DNA from: Pedosphaera sp.
GTDB lineage: Bacteria; Verrucomicrobiota; Verrucomicrobiia; Limisphaerales; SIBH01
Assembly: GCA_009695285.1 (NCBI GenBank)
Contig: SIBH01000002.1
Coordinates: 1 to 55,123 of the forward strand
Direction of reading: 5' to 3'
DNA: 55,123 nucleotides
A program made the translations under genes and the position numbers. Below the pieces are notes generated by a model. The model was not told the DNA's origin. It worked only from the letters and a program-made list of their open reading frames with translations, and ran no database searches. Of the stretch, positions 16,320-25,200 are shown in pieces; the stretch's first letter is position 1; every line of letters begins with the position of its first letter.

Positions 16320-17798
16320 ATGAAAACCATTCTCTCCCGTCTTTTCTGTCTGCTGCTCTGGTCACTCGCGCCCGTGCTATCGTTCGCGGCCGATTACGAG
16401 GCGCGCATTTTCACCAACGCCGCCGGCCAGACGCTGCCGTATCGTCTGCTCCAGCCGAAGGATTACGACGCGAAACAAAAATATCCGCTGGTCACCTTCT
16501 TCCACGGCGCGGGCGAACGCGGCGTGAACAATTCCGCGCAACTGGTCCATGGCACCAGCCATTATGCCCAGGCCGCGAACCGTGAAAAATTTCCGTGCTT
16601 CGTCATCGCGCCGCAATGCCCGAACGGCCAGCAATGGGTGGACATGCCGTGGGGCGCGACTTCCGGCGTGCAGCCCAAGCCGCCCAGCGCCGCGATGGCG
16701 TTGGTCCTGGAACTCATGGCCGCGCTGCCCAAGGAATTCAGCATCGACGACGGTCGCCTCCACGTGACCGGGCTTTCCATGGGCGGCTACGCGACGTGGG
16801 ATTGCATCACGCGGTTCCCCGGACGGTTCGCGGCGGCCGTGCCGATCTGCGGCGGCGGTGATGAGAAGACCGTCAACGCTGCTGTCGCCAAGACACCGGT
16901 CTGGGCTTTTCACTCGGACGACGACACTGCGGTGAAAGTGAAGCGCACGCGGAACATGATCCAGGCGATGCGCGAGGCCGGCGGTGCGCCGCATTATTTC
17001 GAGTACTGGGGACTGGGCCACAACTCGTGGGGCCGGGCCTACGCCGAGCCGGAACTGCTCCCGTGGATGTTCGCGCAGCGCGCCGGCCAGCCAGACAAGT
17101 ACGAACTCAAAACGAAACCGCCGGAACTGCCGGCTGTCGCCAAGTTTCCCGCCGACGAGGCGTTCCCCGGTGAAGGCCCGATTCGCAAACAGGACTGGTT
17201 TCGCAATCTCTGGCGCGAGCGCCGGTTGGCGTGGTGGAACAGCCGCGAGAAGGACCAGGGCGCGGTGGTGTTCCTCGGCGACTCGATTACGCAGGGGTGG
17301 GGCAGTCTGGCGAAAGATTTTCCGGGGCTGAAAACCGCCAACCGCGGCATCAGCGGCGACCTCACGCGCGGCGTGCTCTTCCGGCTCAAGGAAGATGTCC
17401 TCGATCTGAACCCGAAGGCGGTAGTGCTGCTCATCGGCACGAACGATCTGGAGGATCAGGCCGAGCCGGCGGTCATCGCCGGCAATGTGAAAATCATTCT
17501 CGCTCGGCTCAAGGCGCACAACCCGAAGCTGCCGGTCATCGTCTGCAAGGTAATGCCGAGTTCCGCGACGAAGCGGCGGCCGGCGGGGAAAATCCAGCAG
17601 ATCAACGCGCTGGTCGGCGAGTTGGTGAAAGGCGACACCCAGTTCATCCGTTGCGACACCTGGTCGGTCTTCGCCAGCGAGCAGGGTGACGCGAAGCAGG
17701 AGGAGTTTCCCGATCTGCTGCATCCGAACGCCGCCGGCTACGCGAAGTGGAAGGCGGCTCTGGAGCCGATTTTTGGGAAGTTGAACCTAGGGAATTGA
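16320..17798 (+). CDS. Secreted two-domain esterase: alpha/beta hydrolase plus SGNH/GDSL hydrolase
   Basis: A 492-residue exported protein (signal peptide to about residue 23, ending SFAAD). Residues 30-260 are an alpha/beta-hydrolase esterase with HGAGERG oxyanion loop, nucleophile elbow GLSMGG, an acid in WAFHSDDDTAV and His in GLGHNSWGRAY. Residues 310-490 are an SGNH domain: GDSITQGW (block I), RGISGD (II), IGTNDL (III) and DLLHPNAAGY (V, with the catalytic Asp and His). Such a pair suggests removal of two ester types, for example feruloyl and acetyl groups, from plant or algal polysaccharide; this is inference. It is in a likely operon with the lactonase upstream (20 bases). Confidence 0.87.
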   Translation: MKTILSRLFCLLLWSLAPVLSFAADYEARIFTNAAGQTLPYRLLQPKDYDAKQKYPLVTFFHGAGERGVNNSAQLVHGTSHYAQAANREKFPCFVIAPQCPNGQQWVDMPWGATSGVQPKPPSAAMALVLELMAALPKEFSIDDGRLHVTGLSMGGYATWDCITRFPGRFAAAVPICGGGDEKTVNAAVAKTPVWAFHSDDDTAVKVKRTRNMIQAMREAGGAPHYFEYWGLGHNSWGRAYAEPELLPWMFAQRAGQPDKYELKTKPPELPAVAKFPADEAFPGEGPIRKQDWFRNLWRERRLAWWNSREKDQGAVVFLGDSITQGWGSLAKDFPGLKTANRGISGDLTRGVLFRLKEDVLDLNPKAVVLLIGTNDLEDQAEPAVIAGNVKIILARLKAHNPKLPVIVCKVMPSSATKRRPAGKIQQINALVGELVKGDTQFIRCDTWSVFASEQGDAKQEEFPDLLHPNAAGYAKWKAALEPIFGKLNLGN

Positions 17799-17903
17799 GT
17801 TTTCGGAACCGTCTCACCTCCCATTTGCAGAGTGAGCGTGATGAATGGGAAAAGTTCTTGCGATCACTAGGGGCGTCGGCTATTTTTTGCGCCCCTTGGA
17901 CAC

Positions 17904-17979
17904 GGGTTGGTAGCTCAGTTGGTAGAGCAGTGCCCTTTTAAGGCATTGGTCGAGGGTTCGAGTCCCTCCCAACCCACCA
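17904..17979 (+). tRNA. tRNA-Lys (anticodon TTT)
   Basis: A 76-base cloverleaf. Acceptor GGGTTGG/CCAACCC, D stem GCTC/GAGC, anticodon stem GTGCC/GGCAT with loop CTTTTAA (anticodon 17937-17939), T stem GAGGG/CCCTC with TTCGAGT, discriminator A and encoded CCA. Confidence 0.97.
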
Positions 17980-17984
17980 TTTTT

Positions 17985-18041
17985 TCCGGCAAATATTTGT
18001 TAGCGGAAAAAATCTTTTTGACAGGGAAAAAATTTGCCGGA
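17985..18041. repeat. Inverted repeat downstream of tRNA-Lys
   Basis: TCCGGCAAAT (17985-17994) and ATTTGCCGGA (18032-18041) are perfect 10-base arms with an AT-rich 37-base loop, just past the tRNA 3' end. It could be a processing or termination structure or an old insertion scar. Confidence 0.5.
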
Positions 18042-18090
18042 TTGTTTGCTTGTTCAGCCCTTCTGTGTGTGAGCTGAATTTTTGGATCGA

Positions 18091-18124
18091 CCCGTCCATG
18101 CGTGTGGACGGGCCGCTCCTTTTT
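18091..18124 (+). terminator. Possible rho-independent terminator after tRNA-Lys
   Basis: Hairpin CCCGTCCA (18091-18098), loop TGCGTG, TGGACGGG (18105-18112), followed within a few bases by a run of T (18120-18124). It lies about 110 bases after the tRNA, so it could end that transcript. Confidence 0.4.
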
Positions 18125-18179
18125 AACCCCGCAACAGCCCGCCGGCTGATGGATGTGCCCGACCGCGGCCGGGCGCCTG

Positions 18180-18963
18180 ATTTCATGGCGTTGCGTTCGT
18201 GTCCCATCGTTGTCAATGCGCGGGACGCCATGACGCGGGGTGGCAAGCTCACCCTTTCGACCTTTGCCGTCGAGATTAACGAGGCCTATGTGCAGCGGCA
18301 TCCGGAAGCCCGGGCCGAGGCATTTGTCTGTCCGAGCGTGACCGACACTGGATGCGGCATGGATGCGACGCTGCTCAAACATTTTTTTGAACCGTTCTTC
18401 ACCACCAAGGAAGTGGGCAAGGGCACCGGCCTCGGGCTGGCGACGGTTTATGGAATCGTCAAACAGCACACCGGCTGGCTGGAAGTTTCCAGCGAGGTGG
18501 GCAGGGGAAGACCTTTAGAATTTTTTTTGCCGGTCAGTTCCAAGTCGGTGCAGCCCGCGCCTGGCGACCTCGGCCACCACGACGTGCGCGGAGGCACGGA
18601 GACGATCCTGCTGGTCGAGGACGAGATGGCCCTGCGTGAGTTGGTCATCGAGGTGCTGCAACGCTACGGCTACAAAATCCTCGAAGCGGCCTCCGGCGTG
18701 CAGGCCCTGGCCGTCTGGAGCGAGCATAAGGGCCGGATCGACCTCGTGCTCACCGACATGATGATGCCGGAAGGCGTCTCGGGCGGCGAACTGGCCGCGC
18801 GCATCCTGGCCGAGATCCGGGCATGAAAATTCTCTACACCAGCGGCTACTCGGTGGAAGTTCTGAGCCGCGAAATCGAGTTCAAGGAAGGTGTTAATTTT
18901 TTACAGAAGCCCTACCTGCCGCAGGTTCTCGCCCAGACCGTCCGCACCTGTCTTGACGCCTGA
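18180..18963 (+). pseudogene. Decayed hybrid histidine kinase/response regulator (no N-terminus, frameshifted)
   Basis: The sequence begins abruptly in the kinase N-box (VVNARDAMTRGGKLTLSTF), continues through TDTGCGMD, FEPFFTTKEVGKGTGLGLAT and YGIVKQ, then a receiver domain (ILLVEDEMALRELVIEVL, phosphoacceptor in VLTDMMMPEG). The frame stops at 18826, but the remaining receiver (MKILYTSGYSVEVLSRE, then FLQKPYLPQVLAQTVRTCLD) is intact in another frame from 18823 to 18963. So a one-base change split the gene. Sensor, HisKA and the start of the ATPase domain are missing upstream, where the non-coding leader after tRNA-Lys begins. Frame and truncation make function very unlikely. Confidence 0.85.
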
Positions 18964-19052
18964 AACCGTGCTGGTGAAATTTTGTTTCGGTGCCGAAAAT
19001 TTTTTCCGCGTGACAAGCCCGTTTCGCTGCCTATATTCCACGCCTCTTTGAC

Positions 19053-19127
19053 GACCCTATGGTCTAGCGGTTAGGACACCTCCCTTTCACGGAGGTAGCC
19101 CGGGTTCGATTCCCGGTAGGGTCGCCA
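19053..19127 (+). tRNA. tRNA-Glu (anticodon TTC)
   Basis: A 75-base cloverleaf. Acceptor GACCCTA/TAGGGTC, anticodon stem CCTCC/GGAGG with loop CTTTCAC (anticodon TTC), T stem CCGGG/CCCGG with TTCGATT, discriminator G and encoded CCA. Confidence 0.97.
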
Positions 19128-19216
19128 CTGTCAAATTTGGTGGGGGGAAATTTGCCTGCAACATTTTCCAAAAAAGCTTTTTCTGAAGCCGGGATCGTGC
19201 TAGGCTTCGGTCAACC

Positions 19217-22200
19217 ATGATTATTCATTTTGTGGGTCGATTGTTTTTGGTCTCGGCCCTGATCACCTGCGCGACCGGCATCTCGCGGGTGGAAGCACAA
19301 ATCAACAGCGCGCCGATCATCACCGTTCAACCGACCAACGTCGTGCTCATCGAGGGGGGCACCGCCATATTTGGCATTCAGCTGGCGTGGTCAACCGGTG
19401 CGACCTATCAATGGCTTCGCAATGGCACGAACATCCCCGGCGCGACCAACCCGGACTTCTCTATCTCGCCGGTGGTCCTGGTCGAAAACACGAATCGCTT
19501 TCAATGTTTTGTGACTAATGCCTACGGGAACACGAACAGCAGTGAGGCCATTCTGAAGGTTCTGCCCGACACGACCCGGCCTGTGATTTCTTCGGTGCCC
19601 GGCGGATTCATTCCTGCCAGGACCAACAGCGACATGCGCTTCGTCTCCCTCACCGGAAAAGTTCGCACTCCTGCCCGCCTCCTGCTTTACCTTGGTGACA
19701 TCGGCGAGGTTTACATCGATGATCTCTTTCTCGCCAACGGCAGCCTCGCCGAGGCCGGCACCAACCTCATCGTCAATGGCGACTTCGAAACCCCGTTCTC
19801 CGGCGCACCCGCGTTGACCAACTTCTTTACCAGCGTCGGCTTTTATCACACCAACAGCGTCATCAGCCAGACCAATGCCCGCACCGGCAGCAACAGCCTC
19901 CGCATTATCAGCACCAACAACTCCAGCTTTGCGCTGAACAAGATCCTCTACAAGGACATCCCTGGTGTCACCAATGACCAGACCTGCACCCTCAGCTTCT
20001 GGTACCGGCCCACCTTCAACTGCACCAACCTCTACGCCCGCTTCCAGAGCAGCACCATTGGCAGTTCCTCCGTTCCCGCGGCCATCCTCACCCCAACCAT
20101 TACTCCTGCGACGAACCTTTCGCCCGTGTCGAATCTCGGCGACGGTCAGTCGATCACCATTTATTTCTCTGAACCTGTAGACAGCGCCACCGCCAGCGTG
20201 GCCGCAAACTATACCTTCAACAACGGCGTGACCGTCAGCGCGGTCACACTCGGGGATGACGGACGTTCGGTGATTCTTAACACCTCTCCGTTCCAGTTCC
20301 TCACAACCTATGTGCTGACGGTGAACAATGTCCGCGACCGCGCTATGGTGCCAAACGTCATCCTGCCGAACTCCCAGATGAGCTTTGTTCTCGATCACAC
20401 GCCGCTCGACATGGGCATTCTCACCGGCCCGGTCGAGCCGATCGGCGCATCGAGCCGGCGCGGCCCGCTGGTCCTTTCGGAAATCATGTATCACGCGGCG
20501 CCCCGGGCCGACGGGCGCAATCTCGAGTTCATCGAACTCTACAATTCGCAGGAATGGTTTGAAGACATCGGCGGCTACCGCATTTCCGGCGCGGTGGATT
20601 ACACCTTCCCGACCAACACTCTTCTGTCGGCGCACGGATACGTTCTGCTCGCGGCAGTGCCGGCGGACATTCAGGCCGTCTATGGCATCAGCGGCGCGCT
20701 TGCTTACACTGGATCGTTGCCGAACGACTCCGGAACCCTGCGCATTCGCAACCGCCAGGACGCCGTTCTTTGGGAGACCACCTATGACAGTAAGACGCCC
20801 TGGCCGGTGTCGCCCGATGGCGCCGGTCATTCGCTGGTGCTGGCGCGGCCTTCCTTCGGCGAGGGCGATCCCCGGGCCTGGGCCGCCAGCGATCTTGTCG
20901 GCGGTACGCCCCGCACGAACGAGACCGCGTCCGCTAATCCGTACCGCACCGTGGTCATTAACGAATTTCTCGCGCACACCGACGATCCCGAGTTGGATTT
21001 CATCGAGCTCTTCAACTACAGCACCCAAGCGGTGAACCTCGCGGGCTGTGTGCTGACCGACGACGCGGCGACGAACAAATTTACCCTTCCGCCCGGCACC
21101 ACGATTCCGGCGCGCGGCTTCGTGGTCTATAATCAAAACCAGCTCGGCTTCTCGCTCAGTTCGGCGGGCGAGACGATTTATTTAAAGAACACCAACGGCA
21201 CGCGGATCATCGACGCAGTCCGGTTCGAGGGGCAGGCCAACGGCATTTCCTCCGGTCGTTATCCCGCAGGCGCGCCTGGAATATGCGAGCTGCAAACCAA
21301 AACCCCCGGGTCGAACAACACCCGGCGGCTGCTGCGTGGCATCGTCATCAACGAAATCATGCACAGTCCCGTCAGCAGTGACAGTGCGGATGAGTTTGTG
21401 GAACTGTTCAACCGCGGCACCAATGCGGTGAATTTGTCCAAGTGGACCTTGCGTGGCGGTATCTCGTTCACCTTTCCGAGTAACGCGGTCATCGTCGCTA
21501 ACGGCTACGTGGTCGTTGCCAATTCGGCCGCGCGGCTCATGTCGAATTATCCGGGCCTGAATGCCGCCAACACCTTTGGTGATTATGGCGGCAAACTCGG
21601 CGGCAGCGAGAGCGTGGCGTTGACGATGCCCGACGATGCCGTTTCAACCAACCAGTCCGGCGGTTTTGTGACCAACAAAATTCACATCGTGGTGGACGAG
21701 GTTCTCTACCGCAGCGGGGGACGCTGGGGCCCGTATGCGGCCGGCGGGGGCAGTAGCCTAGAATTAATCGACCCGCGCAACGACCGCCGCCTCGCGCCCA
21801 ACTGGGCGGACAGCGATGAGACGGCGAAGAACGACTGGGTCACCGTGCAATTCACCGGCGCGATCGACAACGGCCAGGGAGCGGCGGACGCTCTCCACAT
21901 CATCGCCATTGGTGCGGGCGAATGGTTGGTCGATGACGTGGAGGTTTTTCGGACGAATGCTCCGGCCGTGAACTTGGTCTCCAATCCGAACTTTTCCTCC
22001 GGCATGACTGGCTGGGTTGGCCAGGGCGTCATGAATCTGACCAGCGCCGACGCCACTGGTGGCATCGGCAACAGCGGTTGCCTTCATGTCCGGGCCAGCC
22101 GGTCCGGCAACACGGGCAACCGCGTCCGCACCACGCTGACCAGCGGATTGAACGGCGGCGAAATCGTCACCATCCGCGCCAAGGTTCGGTGGCTGAAAGG

Positions 22201-25200
22201 CGATCCGGAAATTTTATTCCGCCTCAAGGGAAGCTGGCTGGAGGCGCCCGGCACGGTGCTGACCGCAAAAAATCTTGGCACCCCCGGCGCGTCGAACAGC
22301 GTCGCGCGCGTCAACGCCGGCCCCGTCATCACTGATGTCCGGCATCGCCCGGTGCTCCCCGCCGTCGGCCAGAACGTCACAGTCACAGCCAGGGTGCATG
22401 ACTATGATGGCCTGTCCTCGCTGGTTTTGAAATACCGGATCGACCCGGCGACGAATTACACCATCGCGGCGATGAACAATAACGGCGCGGGCTTCTATTC
22501 GGCCGTCATTTCTGGCCAACCCGCCAACACCATCGCCGCTTTTTTCATCGAGGCTCAGGATAACTTTTTCCCGCACGCCCTGACGCGGTTTCCAAACAAC
22601 GCGCCGCAGCGGGAATGTCTGGTGCGCTTTGGCGATCCCGAGCTGCCGGGAAACAATTTTGGCACCTACCGTTTCTGGATCACGCAGGCCACGATCAACA
22701 AATGGAGCGCCCGCGAGCAACTGAGCAACGACCCGCTCGACATCACCTTTATCTATGGGACCAACCGCGTCATCTACAACTCCGGCGGCGTTTACAGCGG
22801 CAGCCCCTACCACCAGGGATACAATTCTCCGGTCGGGGGCGAGTGCGATTACGTGCTGAGTTTTCCCAAGGACGACGCGCTGCTCGACGAGACGGAAGTG
22901 ACGCTCTCGCGGCCCGGCAATGGCGGCGGCGACGGCACGCTGGCCCGCGAGCAAACCGCCTACTGGATTGCCAATCAGCTCGGACTGCCGCTTTGCTATC
23001 GCCGCACCGTGAACGTGATTGCCAACGGAGTCCGGCGCGGCGCGGCCATGGAGGACGTGCAACAGCCCGGCTCCGACATGGCCAAAGAATGGTATCCGGA
23101 CGATTCGGACGGTGAAACCTACAAGATCCAGATCTGGTTTGAATTCGACGATGCGATGTCCGGCTTCAGCGGGGTGGGCTGCAACCTCGGCAATTACACG
23201 GCCACCGGCGGCGCCAAGAAACTGGCCCGCTACCGGTGGAACTGGGCCAAGCGCGGCTTCACCGGTTCCAGCACCAACTACACTAGTCTCTATGGTCTGG
23301 TGGACAGTGTGAACAACTCGCTCAACGGCGCGGCCTACACAGCCAGGGTTGAATCGTCCGTGGACGTGGATCAATGGTTTCGCACTTTCGTCGTCGAGCA
23401 CATCGTCGGCAATGGTGACAGCTACGCCTACGGCGGCGGGCAGAACATGTATTCCTACAAGCCGGTCAATGGCCTGTGGAAGCTGCTCATCTGGGACATC
23501 GACTTCGCGTTCGCCTCGAGTGGGCCGACCAGCGAAATGTTCAGTCCCGGTGGCCGCAGCTATTCGCCGGACATCGATCATCCGCCATTCCGCAGGCTCT
23601 ACTACCAGGCCATGATTGACGCGGTCAACGGACCCCTTCTCGCCGCCAACTCCACCCCGCTTCTGGATGCTCGCTATGCTGGCTTCGTGGCCAGCGGGAT
23701 CAATCCGGAAGGCCCGGCCGGAACCAAGGATTTTATTGCGCAGCGGCGTAATTACATCCTGACGCTCATCACCAACGTCGCCGCCCCGTTCTCGCTCAGC
23801 GGGGGCAGTTTCAGCACCAATAAGAATCTCGTCACCCTGAGCGGCTTGGCTCCCGTGGGCGTTCGCACCATCAGGATCAACAGCATCGAAGCGCTGGTCA
23901 CCTGGACCGCGCTCACCAGTTGGACGGCGAACGTGGTGCTGCCCGGTGGAACGAACTCGATCAACGTCCAGGGTTACAATCCGCACGACGTCCTCCTCGC
24001 CACGGCGACGAACGTCTTCACGGTCAATGTCACGCTGCCGCCCGCGCTGCCCCAAGATTTCATTGTCATCAACGAGATCATGTTCAATCCGGCGGTGGCC
24101 GGTGGCGAGTATGTCGAAATCTACAACACCTCGACCAACTCCTACTTTGATCTCTCCTTCTGGCAATTGAGCGGGGCGAACTACACCTTTCCCAACGGCA
24201 GCTTCATCGCGCCGCGCGGCTTCATCGTGCTGGTCAAAAATCGCGCCACCTTTGCCGCCGCGTATGGCGCCGGCATCTCCGTCTTTGATGAGTTCAGCGG
24301 CAGTTTGCAGTCGAACGGGGAAACCCTTTCGCTTATCAAGCCGGGCGCGACCCCGGCCCAGGACGTGGTCATCGACCGGGTGCGCTACGAAACCGTCGCC
24401 CCGTGGCCGGTCGGAGCCAACGGCACCGGTTCCTCCATTCAACTGATCGATCCGAAGCAGGATCATTCCCGGCCCGGCAACTGGAGCGGCAACTACATCG
24501 CCGGTGGATTCTTTCCGGCCTCGACCAACAGCAATCCTCGCTTCGTCAGCCTCACCGGCGTGATGAGCACCATTCCGCGACTGCTCTTGTACCTGGGCGA
24601 GGTTGGGGATGTTTACATCGACGACCTCTTCCTGGCCAACGGCTCCTTTGCTGAAGCCGGCACCAACTACATTGTCAATGGCAGCTTCGAAAACCTGTTG
24701 TCGGGCGCGCCTTCCTTGACGAACTTTTTCACCAGCGTCGGCACCTATCACGCGAACAGCGTCATCGCCGTGACCAACGCCCACTCCGGCAGCAGCAGCC
24801 TGCGCATCATCAGCACCAACAACTCCAGCTTCGCCCTCGCCCGCATCCTCTACAAAGACATCCCTGGCCCCACCAACGGCCAGACCTGCACCTTCAGCTT
24901 CTGGTACCGCCCCACCTACGGTGCCACCAATCTCTTCGCCCGCTTCCAGAGCAGCACCATCGGCAGTTCCGCCATTCCCGCCGCCGTCGTGAACCCGGTC
25001 ATCACCTTGGCCACGAACGTCCCCTCGATGGCCTTCCGCACTCCGGGCGCGACCAACTCCATGGTCGCCACCCTGCCGGCGTTTCCCCCGCTCTGGATCA
25101 ACGAGGTCCAGCCCGACAACATCACCGGCATCTTTGACAACGCCGACCAGCGTGATCCCTGGATCGAGCTCTACAACTCGGGGACGAACGTCATCATCTT

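Noticed and set aside
17904-19127. Integrated genomic island bounded by the two tRNA genes
   Set aside because: There is no integrase, no direct repeat of a tRNA 3' end, and only a decayed kinase fragment between them.
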